IMG/VR virus record: IMGVR_UViG_3300009603_000033
Coordinates: 1-32,681 of that record
DNA: 32,681 nucleotides
DNA from: a virus
Reading direction: 5' to 3' (one strand)
The position numbers and the translations under genes were made by a program. Positions within the stretch are counted from its first letter, which is position 1. The number at the start of each line of letters is the position of its first letter. The notes beneath the pieces were generated by a model. It did no database searches. It saw nothing but the letters and a program-made list of their open reading frames with translations, and was not told the DNA's origin. Shown in pieces: positions 14,821 through 22,684 of the stretch.

Positions 14821-15875
14821 TGAAAGTATTAGTATTAGGGTGTGGGTTGATCGGGAGGACCATAGCGCAGGATCTAGCCAAGCGACATGATGTGACTGTT
14901 GCGGACAATACAGAGTCAGCTCTTGATTCTGTACCCGACCTTGAAACTATTCTTTTTGATATTTCTGCCAAAGATTATTTAAAACGAACAGTTAAAAATT
15001 TTGATTTAGTTATTTGTGCTGTTCCCGGTTTTCTTGGGTTTGAAACCCTAAAGAGTATAATCGAGGCTGGAGTAAATGTTGTAGACATTTCTTTTTTTCC
15101 TGAAGATGCCCTATCCTTAAATGATCTAGCTGTTAAAAAGGGTGTGACTGCTGTTGTTGATATGGGGATAGCTCCTGGATTAGATAACTTGATATTAGGA
15201 CATCATGATTCTTTAATGAAGGTTGACTCTTTTGAGTGCTTGGTGGGGGGCCTGATGAAGGAGAAGTACACATACAAAGCCCCTTTTTCTCCGGCGGATG
15301 TCATTCAAGAATATATCAGACCAGCTCGTATGTTTGAAAATGGAAAAGTTGTTACTAAGAGAGCTCTGTCTGACCCTCAGCACGTTGTAATGAAGGATAC
15401 AGTATTACAAGCGTTCAATACTGATGGCTTAAGGTCTTTATTGACTACGATGAAGCATATCCCAAATATGAGAGAAAAAACCTTACGGTACCCAGGACAT
15501 AGGGAGCAGATGATATTTTTGCGTGATTCTGGATTTTTTACAAAGGAAAATTTAGAATCAACATCGAAGGTTTTATTTGACTCGTGGAAATTAACTCCCG
15601 AAGACGATGAGTTCACTTTTATGCGAGTAACTATTAAAGGAGGCACAGACCGTCATGTGTGGGAAATATATGACGAGACGGATCTTGTAACTAGAACTTC
15701 GTCTATGGCGCGCACGACTGGATATACATGTTGTGCAATGGCAGAAGCTGTTCTTTCTGACAACGAATTCGGGTCGGGAATTTTTCCTGGAGAATTAATT
15801 GGTGGAAACCAGCGTATTTTTAGTCACGTTATTTCTTTCTTAGAAGAGAGAGGGGTTAAAGTCAGAAAATGCTAA
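14820..15875 (+). CDS. Saccharopine/lysine-6-dehydrogenase-family oxidoreductase nested inside the polymerase locus
   Basis: 351 residues, full length for the family. The N-terminal Rossmann domain has GCGLIGRTIA (Gly7, Gly9, Gly12), and an acidic residue at the end of beta 2 (VADN, Asp29) suggests NAD preference. Further family blocks are IEAGVNVVDISFFPED, VVDMGIAPGLDN, VGGLMKEKYTYKAPFSPADVIQEY, then TDGLRSLLTTM, EKTLRYPGHREQM and SSMARTTGYT. These match bacterial saccharopine-dehydrogenase-like enzymes, including lysine 6-dehydrogenases; the true substrate is not decided by sequence. All key regions are present, so the enzyme is probably active. The gene overlaps the preceding ORF by 1 base and the following ORF by 7 bases and has no strong ribosome site, suggesting coupled translation. 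Confidence 0.88.
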   Translation: MKVLVLGCGLIGRTIAQDLAKRHDVTVADNTESALDSVPDLETILFDISAKDYLKRTVKNFDLVICAVPGFLGFETLKSIIEAGVNVVDISFFPEDALSLNDLAVKKGVTAVVDMGIAPGLDNLILGHHDSLMKVDSFECLVGGLMKEKYTYKAPFSPADVIQEYIRPARMFENGKVVTKRALSDPQHVVMKDTVLQAFNTDGLRSLLTTMKHIPNMREKTLRYPGHREQMIFLRDSGFFTKENLESTSKVLFDSWKLTPEDDEFTFMRVTIKGGTDRHVWEIYDETDLVTRTSSMARTTGYTCCAMAEAVLSDNEFGSGIFPGELIGGNQRIFSHVISFLEERGVKVRKC

Positions 15876-17386
15876 CAGTAACAAACGCCGAGACACATGA
15901 CTGGGGGGATATGCCATTATCTGATATGGCGTTTGGCAATGCTATGGATTGTGATTTCACCTTGAGGAGTTGGGATATTCTATCCAAAGATATAAAAAAG
16001 CTTAACCTTGACCATGTGTATTATAAACTACTTAAGGACATCGCTCTCATACTAGGAGATGTAGAGAACAGAGGAATCTCCATTGACAAGGAATATTTAG
16101 TTGTTCTTGAGGGAGTATTATCTAAACAGTTGAAGGCGTTAAAGGCTTCTTTGAGTGATATTTCCCCGGTTTCAGGGGTTAATCCCAATTCGACTGTTGA
16201 CCTGGGGAAAGTCCTTTTCTCCGATGAAGGTTTTAATATAACTCCTTTAGAGTTTTCTGCCAAGACCAAAAAGCCAGCAATCACTGAGGAACACTTACAA
16301 ACTATTAAAAGGAACAGCAAGAGTGCTGATGTCATCGAATTTATAAATTTGCTCTTAGAGTATAAGTCAAAGACTAAACAGTATAACACCTATGTAAAGG
16401 GAGTGGAAGCTGCGATAGAGTGGAACGAGGACGGTAAGATTTATTCTAATTATAATTTTGCCTCTACGGTTACTGGTAGACTAAGCTGCTCCTTGTATAG
16501 CGCTGGGGGTGGAATGCGTAAAGGTGTCTCTTTTCATACATTACCTAGACCAAGTGATGACGACGTAAACATTAGAAAACTTATGGTATCTGATCCGAAT
16601 AAGGTCTTCATCGCTGCTGATTTTTCTGCCGCTGAACTTCGTGTTTTGGCTCAGTGTTGTCGTGACAAGAGTCTAATACATGCATTTAAAACAGGACAGG
16701 ATTTGCATAAGTACACAGCCTCTCTCATTTATGATAAACCTATTAATGAAATAACCAAGGAGGAGAGACAAATCGCAAAGAGTGTTTCTTTTCTCATAGT
16801 TTACGGAGGAGGCCCTTCCAAGCTTGCCCAGCAAATTGGAAAAAGTATCGGATATGCTAAGGGAATTTTTTCTTCATATCAGACTTCTTTCCCTAAAGTT
16901 TTTGAGTGGATAAAGTTTGTGCATAAGTACATCCTAGAGAATAAGTGTGCGGTTAGTCTGTTTGGTCGTAGAAGAAATCTGTCTAATGTAGACAGCCCAG
17001 TCTCGAAGTACAAGTTTAGAGCTCTTCGTCAAGGGATGAACTTTGTAATTCAGAGTTCTGCATCTGATATGATGCTTCACGCTTTAAAGAGACTGCAGTG
17101 CCGTTTAGATAAAGAAGGTCTCGATGCTCAAATTCTGGCTACTGTTCACGATAGTGTTGAAGTGCAATGTGATAAGGGTATCATTAAAGAAGTCGTGGAA
17201 ATTCTGAAATATGAACTCACTAGGATTGATGATCTGGAGGAATATTATAATTTGAAATTTTTAGTTCCTTTTGAGGTTGATGTTGAAGTAGGTAATTCGT
17301 TTGGAGATTTAACTGAAGTAGTGTTCGATTCTCACGGTGTGGTAGATAACTATGACGAGATTTTAAATTATGTCGAGAACTCATAG
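15869..17386 (+). CDS. DNA polymerase A, C-terminal half: Exo III motif plus polymerase domain
   Basis: 505 residues. Residues ~12-35 (DWGDMPLSDMAFGNAMDCDFTLRSW) are the Exo III region that completes the exonuclease domain of the ORF at 13828. Asp27 is kept and the usual tyrosine four residues before it is Gly23. Next come the thumb, TVTGRLS (202-204), motif A ADFSAAELRVLA (Asp251), motif B R300-x3-K304-x3-F308-x3-Y312-G, and motif C ATVHDSVEVQ (His427, Asp428). The polymerase is complete, and phenylalanine occupies the position equivalent to E. coli 762. There is no large thumb insertion of the T7 thioredoxin-binding type. A separately encoded exonuclease and polymerase is known for Rhodothermus phage RM378, though not with this nested gene. 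It overlaps the gp47 gene by 17 bases. Confidence 0.93.
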   Translation: MLTVTNAETHDWGDMPLSDMAFGNAMDCDFTLRSWDILSKDIKKLNLDHVYYKLLKDIALILGDVENRGISIDKEYLVVLEGVLSKQLKALKASLSDISPVSGVNPNSTVDLGKVLFSDEGFNITPLEFSAKTKKPAITEEHLQTIKRNSKSADVIEFINLLLEYKSKTKQYNTYVKGVEAAIEWNEDGKIYSNYNFASTVTGRLSCSLYSAGGGMRKGVSFHTLPRPSDDDVNIRKLMVSDPNKVFIAADFSAAELRVLAQCCRDKSLIHAFKTGQDLHKYTASLIYDKPINEITKEERQIAKSVSFLIVYGGGPSKLAQQIGKSIGYAKGIFSSYQTSFPKVFEWIKFVHKYILENKCAVSLFGRRRNLSNVDSPVSKYKFRALRQGMNFVIQSSASDMMLHALKRLQCRLDKEGLDAQILATVHDSVEVQCDKGIIKEVVEILKYELTRIDDLEEYYNLKFLVPFEVDVEVGNSFGDLTEVVFDSHGVVDNYDEILNYVENS

Positions 17387-18386
17387 AGCACTTCTCATTA
17401 GTGATACACACCTCAGGAGTGATTATGTTCCTGGGTTTTTAGATACCCAAGTAAAGACATTAACAAAAATTGTAAATGCTAAGCCCCCAGACACTCTTAT
17501 AATGGGAGGTGATATCTTCCACAAGAGGAATCCTGGGGGAGAGGAACTATTAGCCCTCAGAAAATTTTTGAATTCTGTACGATGCAAGAACATCATAATT
17601 CTACGTGGGAACCATGATACGATTCACAAGGATGGTTCTTCTCATACAACACTGTCTCTGTTTTCTGACAAGGCAAAAATAATCATAGATACTGAGACTG
17701 TCTCAATAGGAGGTGTTTTCTTTGATTTTGTACCTCACTACGAAGATGAAGAGAAAATTGTATGTGAAGTAAAGAAAGCAAAAAATCATCTTATAGGACA
17801 TTTTGGTTTCGATGGGTGTGTATCAAATGGAGCATACTCATACGAGTCACGTCTCAAGAGATGGCATTTCCCAAAAAACAAATACAGTTTTCTAGGGCAT
17901 ATTCACAGATCCAGGAGATATGATAACATATTCATTATTGGAACCCAGTATTCTAATTCGTTTGGAGAAGCGAATGAGAAAAAATACTATACTGAACTTA
18001 TGATAAGGGATGGGGATGTTAGACCTATACGAAAATCTGTGAATTTTGGGATCAGACATGTCATGTGTAACATTGACGATTTACCCTCTAAAGGAAAATC
18101 TCTAATTACTCCAGAATTTTTTACTATGTTGCGAGTCAAGCTCGACAGATTAGATGAATACGTGAAACGCCAAATACATGATAAAGTGATAGACGAGTAT
18201 GATGTAGATTACTTAGAATTTTCATTTGAAGACCTACTTCCAAAATTTATGTCTGACTACACGCCAGACAGGAAAATATTTACATTGGATGAGGGGGTTA
18301 TAGAAAGTTACATAGACTCTAGGAATTCTGTTTTTACTAAGGAGGATCTCATGAATTCTTTAAAAGAGATACGAGATGAAAATTAA
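17370..18386 (+). CDS. 47: Recombination nuclease subunit, T4 gp47 / Mre11-SbcD family
   Basis: 338 residues, equal to the T4 gp47 size (339). The metallophosphoesterase signature is clear: ISDTHLR (Asp12, His14), MGGDIFHKR (Asp48), LRGNHDTIH (Asn81-His82-Asp83), IGHFGFDG (His144) and GHIHRSRRYDN (His177, His179). The rest is a capping domain and a C-terminal region that would bind the ATPase. With the next gene it forms the Mre11/Rad50-type complex that resects DNA ends for recombination-dependent replication. It starts within the end of the polymerase gene and overlaps the gp46 start by 11 bases, an arrangement typical of obligate partners. Confidence 0.93.
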   Translation: MSRTHRALLISDTHLRSDYVPGFLDTQVKTLTKIVNAKPPDTLIMGGDIFHKRNPGGEELLALRKFLNSVRCKNIIILRGNHDTIHKDGSSHTTLSLFSDKAKIIIDTETVSIGGVFFDFVPHYEDEEKIVCEVKKAKNHLIGHFGFDGCVSNGAYSYESRLKRWHFPKNKYSFLGHIHRSRRYDNIFIIGTQYSNSFGEANEKKYYTELMIRDGDVRPIRKSVNFGIRHVMCNIDDLPSKGKSLITPEFFTMLRVKLDRLDEYVKRQIHDKVIDEYDVDYLEFSFEDLLPKFMSDYTPDRKIFTLDEGVIESYIDSRNSVFTKEDLMNSLKEIRDEN

Positions 18387-19986
18387 CAAAGTGGTGGTTG
18401 AAAATTTTCTCTCCATCGGGAAAACTGAGTTGGATTTTGACAAATACAGTGGGCTTGTTCATGTCATAGGAAAGAACGAAGATACAAGACCTTTCTCTTC
18501 CAATGGCGCGGGTAAGAGTTCTATAGTAGAAGCTGTAGTTTTTGCTTTATTTGGAAAGACTATACGGAAGACTTCTGAAAAGAGTTTGATCAATACATTT
18601 ACCACAGGCAAATGCAAAGTAACTCTTACCGTTAATGATAATGTAGTAATAACTAGAACTAAAAAACCCCCTTCGCTAATTGTTAAAGTTGACGGAAAGA
18701 GTGTGACTAGAGAAGGAGTTTTGCAAACTCAGGAATATCTGGAAGGGATTCTAAACACGGGTTATAATGTTTTTTTGGCATCTATAGTGTTTGGACAGCA
18801 AAACAATGTAAATTTCCTCTCATGTACGGCTGAGGAGAAGAGATCCATCATACAAAATTTTCTTAACATTACTGATCTCTTCAAGAACAGGTCTAGGATA
18901 CGTTCGCTGAAGTCTAAATTTAATTCTGAAAAAAAGATTGCCGCTACTTTACAGAGCGAATCTCTACAAAAGACCAATAGATTGAAAAGACGATTGAAGG
19001 GTTGTAGGGATGAAAAGGCACATGCAAAGGGGCTATTGACGAAGGAGAAACATGATTTCATTATGAAATATTCTCTTTCTGAGATACAGCAGTTGGAAGC
19101 TGCTAAAATTGATAAGGAACTTTCCATGAGAGATGTACAAAATGAACTTTCCCATGTGACTGTCTCTATCAGCAAAGCTAAAAGCAATATTGAATTTTTT
19201 AGCGCCAACTCCATTTGTGAGCATTGTAGCAAACAACCAGAAGCTATCTCTACAAAGAGAGAGGAAAATGAAAAGAGATTAGAAGTCTTGTACCAACAAA
19301 AAATTGATATAAGAAAAGAGTTAAAGAGACGCTATAAGGAATTTGATGATATGTTTATACCCATCTCGTCCTCTGACTATGAACTTGTGGAAATCTTAAA
19401 AACTACCGATATCAAAATAGCTCTAACTAATAGGTCTATTCGTGAACAGCAGGCTCTGTCTAGAAAATACTCTAAGCAGATGGAGGAAGCTCAGAAGAAA
19501 TATGACATCATGAAATTTTGGGAAGTTGCCTTTTCCGAACAAGGATTGGTCAAGTACATAATTAGGAATGTTCTGGATTATTTCAATGAAAGAGCCAATT
19601 ATTATCTTAGTATTCTTTCAAATAATGCGTTCTCTATTGAATTTGATGACAGCCTGATGGAAGAGATAAGATCTTCTGGTAGCACAATACATTTCGAGTC
19701 TTTGTCTGGAGGAGAGAAACAGAAATTTTCTATCTCTGTCATGATGGCTTTAAATGACCTGCTACTTCTTTCTGGTAAAGATGGGTCGAATATAATATTT
19801 TTTGATGAGGTCGGAGATTCTCTGGATAGGGGGGGAATTAGAGGTTTATATGAGTTAATATCCAGTATATCTTCTAATAAAAAGTTGTTTTTGATAACCC
19901 ATAATCCTTACTTGAATTCTTTAATAGAAGACGATGCAGAACGCTTATTCGTCAGAAAAAAGAATAATCTAACAACCTGCAAATAA
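18376..19986 (+). CDS. 46: Recombination nuclease ATPase, T4 gp46 / Rad50-SbcC family
   Basis: 536 residues (T4 gp46 is 560). Seen in order: Walker A SSNGAGKSSIVEA (Lys47), the Q-loop in VFGQQNNVNFL (Gln141), a coiled coil, a zinc hook SICEHC (Cys281, Cys284), the returning coiled coil, the ABC signature SLSGGEKQK (443-450), Walker B NIIFFDEVGDSLD (Asp477, Glu478), and the switch histidine LITHNPY (His509). The coiled-coil arms are short, as in phage versions. It partners with the product of the gene just upstream in ATP-driven processing of double-strand ends. The next gene begins one base after its stop. Confidence 0.95.
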   Translation: MKINKVVVENFLSIGKTELDFDKYSGLVHVIGKNEDTRPFSSNGAGKSSIVEAVVFALFGKTIRKTSEKSLINTFTTGKCKVTLTVNDNVVITRTKKPPSLIVKVDGKSVTREGVLQTQEYLEGILNTGYNVFLASIVFGQQNNVNFLSCTAEEKRSIIQNFLNITDLFKNRSRIRSLKSKFNSEKKIAATLQSESLQKTNRLKRRLKGCRDEKAHAKGLLTKEKHDFIMKYSLSEIQQLEAAKIDKELSMRDVQNELSHVTVSISKAKSNIEFFSANSICEHCSKQPEAISTKREENEKRLEVLYQQKIDIRKELKRRYKEFDDMFIPISSSDYELVEILKTTDIKIALTNRSIREQQALSRKYSKQMEEAQKKYDIMKFWEVAFSEQGLVKYIIRNVLDYFNERANYYLSILSNNAFSIEFDDSLMEEIRSSGSTIHFESLSGGEKQKFSISVMMALNDLLLLSGKDGSNIIFFDEVGDSLDRGGIRGLYELISSISSNKKLFLITHNPYLNSLIEDDAERLFVRKKNNLTTCK

Positions 19987-19987
19987 T

Positions 19988-20257
19988 ATGAAAATTATAC
20001 CATACCATAACCGAATTTTAGTTAAGAGACACATCGAGAAGGTGGAAGCCAAGTTTGGGATTATAATTCCTGATGAGGTTAAAGACAATCCTACGTGTGA
20101 AGGAGTCATAGAATCTGTAGGAGACGAAACTAGCGGGAAACTCAAAGAGGGTCAGAGGGTTCTTTTTGAAGAATTTAGTGGAAGAGAGATAGAGCTGGAT
20201 GAAGATATATATCTCATCATAGCAGAGGATTCTGTAATAGCGATAATGGAAGTATAG
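19988..20257 (+). CDS. GroES-type co-chaperonin
   Basis: 89 residues, matching the length of Cpn10 proteins. Hallmarks are IIPYHNRILVKRHIEKVEAKFGIIIPDEV at the start (the second part corresponds to the mobile loop region that contacts GroEL), then EGVIESVGDE and KLKEGQRVLFEEFSGREIELDEDIYLIIAEDSVIAIME. The sequence follows the canonical GroES pattern and is clearer than in T4 gp31, which is a structural analogue with little sequence likeness. In T4 the phage cochaperonin is needed with host GroEL to fold gp23; the same use is likely here. It lies between gp46 and the ribonucleotide reductase genes, in an apparent operon. Nothing indicates its own promoter. Confidence 0.88.
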   Translation: MKIIPYHNRILVKRHIEKVEAKFGIIIPDEVKDNPTCEGVIESVGDETSGKLKEGQRVLFEEFSGREIELDEDIYLIIAEDSVIAIMEV

Positions 20258-20259
20258 TA

Positions 20260-22164
20260 ATGGCGTATGAGATAGTAAAGGACTCCCTGGGGGAAGCTAT
20301 ATTTCTAGAAAAATATGCTTATCCTGGTGAAACAACATGGAAGGAATGCTCTAGAAGGGTTTCAAGAGCAGCCGCAGACCCAGAGCCACCAGACCAGAGA
20401 GAGAAGGTGGAGAAGAAATTTTTTGATTCTATCAACGCAGGAGATTTTGTCCCGGGAGGGAGGATACTATTTGGAGCTGGAAGAAGTAAACAAAATCTAC
20501 TGAACTGTTATGTCCTAGACCCAGAAGACAATGTAGAGAGCATTGGCAAGACTATCAGTGACATGTATAAGATTTCTTGTGGAGGAGGAGGGATAGGATT
20601 TAATTTTTCTAAAATCCGTCCCCTAGGGTCTGACATACAGAATATAAGATATTCCTCTCCAGGGTCTATCTCTGTCATGCGCATGATAAATGAGATTGGG
20701 AACCATGTTAGAGCTGGGAAAAATAGGAGAACAGCACTAATGTCCATTCTAAATGTAACTCATCCTGATTTTCTAGAATTTCTTCACGTTAAGCTTGACC
20801 GCAAGGAATTAACGAACTTTAATGTGTCTGTTGCCATAACCCGATCTTTCATAGAGGCAGTAGAAAATAATGATGAATGGTACTTCACTTTCGGTGGTCG
20901 TCATGAGCGGTATTATACTTATGAGTTGAACCGAAAATCAGAGTTAGGGGATGATGTGGTGAGTGTGGTAGCTCAAAACGAAGAAGATTCGTATGGCATA
21001 GCCAAAATGCATCATCTCAAACATCATGCCGACCTTTTCCAGAACTCTACTAAGGTTACTTTGTTGGCTAGGGATATATGGAAGAGGATTATAGATAATG
21101 CGATAGAATCTGGAGAGCCTGGTATTTTCAATGTTGATTTTGCCAATGAATACACTAATGTATCGTACTTTGAATATATGCCGTCTACTAATCCGTGTGG
21201 CGAAGAGGTTCTCCCTGCGTATGGAAATTGCTGTCTGGGGCATGTCAATTTGGCTAACATGGTTGATATTGATGGGGTCATCGATTGGAGGCGTCTTGCT
21301 CGTACAATCCGCTCTGGTGTGAGATTTCTTGACAACATACTAACAACAAATCATTTTCCTATACCAGAGTGTGTTGAAGCTGGCACTCGGTCTAGGCGCA
21401 TAGGGTTAGGAGTTACAGGCCTCCATTATTTTTTGATAAAAGCAGGGTATCGTTATGGTTCGGAAGCGTGTCTAGAATTTTTAGAGCGCTTATTTGCAAC
21501 AATAAGAAATGAGGCGTATAAAGCCTCCATGTACCTAGCAAAGGAGAAAGGTTCTTTTGAGGCATATGATTGGGGTCGCTTAAAGGGCGAGAAATTTTTA
21601 AAGACTCTTCCCTCTAGGATACGCTCCGACATTAAGAAAAATGGTATAAGAAATGCAATTCTTTTGACAGTAGCACCGACTGGAACTGTTAGCATGGTTA
21701 TGGGTGTTTCTACTGGCATTGAGCCCATATTCTCCCCAGTCTATAAGAGAAGATGGAGAACAGGCACTGACGGTGTTTGGAATGAGTCTCTTGTTGTTGA
21801 TTCATTATTTAAGGACTTGTATTTGAGAGGGAGAGATACTAAGCACGTTGTGGGTGCATACGAAGTAACCCCAGAAGAGCATATAAAAGTTCAGTCTGTT
21901 GTACAACAGTTTGTGGATTCAGCCGTGTCCAAAACCTGCAACCTACCAGCTAATTTTTCTCCTGATACTATATATGATGATCTGTTGACTTACGCAAATG
22001 ACATGAAAGGGTTCACTTTCTACAAGGCTGGTTCTAGGGGTAATGGGCCATTGGAAGCTGTTGATTTGAAAACTTTAGATTTGGATCTGCTTTTTAAGAA
22101 GGACTCTATAGATGACACTACGTATTCTCTAGAAACGTGTAAATCAGGAGTGTGTGAGATATAA
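20260..22164 (+). CDS. nrdJ: Adenosylcobalamin-dependent (class II) ribonucleoside reductase
   Basis: 634 residues in a single chain. It converts ribonucleotides to deoxyribonucleotides using a B12-derived radical, so it works with or without oxygen. Active-site motifs are LLNCYVLDP (Cys83), STNPCGEEVLPAYGNCCLGHVNL (Asn311, Cys313, Glu315, Cys324), and LLTVAPTGTVSMVMGVSTGIEP. The C-terminus ends ETCKSGVCEI, a Cys627/Cys632 pair suited to accepting electrons from thioredoxin. No small subunit gene is present nearby, in line with class II. Its start is 2 bases after the GroES-like stop, and its stop overlaps the FmdB-like start (TAATG). The host must supply cobalamin or take it up. Confidence 0.93.
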   Translation: MAYEIVKDSLGEAIFLEKYAYPGETTWKECSRRVSRAAADPEPPDQREKVEKKFFDSINAGDFVPGGRILFGAGRSKQNLLNCYVLDPEDNVESIGKTISDMYKISCGGGGIGFNFSKIRPLGSDIQNIRYSSPGSISVMRMINEIGNHVRAGKNRRTALMSILNVTHPDFLEFLHVKLDRKELTNFNVSVAITRSFIEAVENNDEWYFTFGGRHERYYTYELNRKSELGDDVVSVVAQNEEDSYGIAKMHHLKHHADLFQNSTKVTLLARDIWKRIIDNAIESGEPGIFNVDFANEYTNVSYFEYMPSTNPCGEEVLPAYGNCCLGHVNLANMVDIDGVIDWRRLARTIRSGVRFLDNILTTNHFPIPECVEAGTRSRRIGLGVTGLHYFLIKAGYRYGSEACLEFLERLFATIRNEAYKASMYLAKEKGSFEAYDWGRLKGEKFLKTLPSRIRSDIKKNGIRNAILLTVAPTGTVSMVMGVSTGIEPIFSPVYKRRWRTGTDGVWNESLVVDSLFKDLYLRGRDTKHVVGAYEVTPEEHIKVQSVVQQFVDSAVSKTCNLPANFSPDTIYDDLLTYANDMKGFTFYKAGSRGNGPLEAVDLKTLDLDLLFKKDSIDDTTYSLETCKSGVCEI

Positions 22165-22640
22165 TGCCTTTTTACGAGTATCTGTGTGCTTCATGCAATC
22201 ATATTGAAGATGTCATGTGTTCTATGTCTGACATGAAAAAGTGGGTAAAGTGCCCTGAGTGTGGGAAACGCGCTAAGAGACATATGAGTGATGGTTCTAT
22301 AGCAGATTTCACGGTTGAGGGAGGGACTCCTACTTTCTACAGAAATCAGACGGATATAGAAAGAGATAACACATATAAAGCCCACAAATGGCATGATGAA
22401 GAGGTTAGAAACACCGCAGAGGCCATCAAGGGAAAGACGGGTGTCTCTCCTTATAGTCAAATGAAGATAGACCATGAAGTGTTACGTAAGGCTGGTATTG
22501 CGAGAAAGGCTACTCCTGAAGAGGCGGAGAAAAAAAGGAAGAGAGCTATAGAGCTAAACAAGGATGCGGTATCCAAGCTGAAAGGCATCGAAAAGGAACA
22601 CACCCTACGTGGCTCTGGTAATTCCGGACAGACTCCGTAA
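22164..22640 (+). CDS. FmdB-type zinc ribbon protein
   Basis: 158 residues. The N-terminal ~38 residues form a zinc ribbon of the FmdB/CxxC_CxxC type: MPFYEYLCASCNHIED, then VKCPECGKRAKRH with two CxxC pairs. The rest is a charged helical tail with a KKRKRAIELNK segment, unlike the short bacterial FmdB proteins. Such genes are frequent in T4-like phages, but their exact role is not known; DNA or RNA binding, or regulation, is inferred. It is translationally coupled to the class II reductase (1-base overlap). A 44-base gap follows before the helicase gene. Confidence 0.8.
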   Translation: MPFYEYLCASCNHIEDVMCSMSDMKKWVKCPECGKRAKRHMSDGSIADFTVEGGTPTFYRNQTDIERDNTYKAHKWHDEEVRNTAEAIKGKTGVSPYSQMKIDHEVLRKAGIARKATPEEAEKKRKRAIELNKDAVSKLKGIEKEHTLRGSGNSGQTP

Positions 22641-22684
22641 AAAGGTTTGATTTAATGGTGATCTTTCCTCTTTAATAGGGTGAA

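Noticed and set aside
14820-15875. Group I intron or homing endonuclease insertion
   Set aside because: The inserted sequence is a full dehydrogenase gene with no HNH or LAGLIDADG motif and starts and ends at coding overlaps, without room for intron structure.
14780-15900. Split intein as the explanation for the interrupted polymerase
   Set aside because: No intein N- or C-terminal block (starting Cys/Ser, ending His-Asn) is present; the first ORF ends about 6 residues after the exonuclease segment, leaving no room for an intein half.
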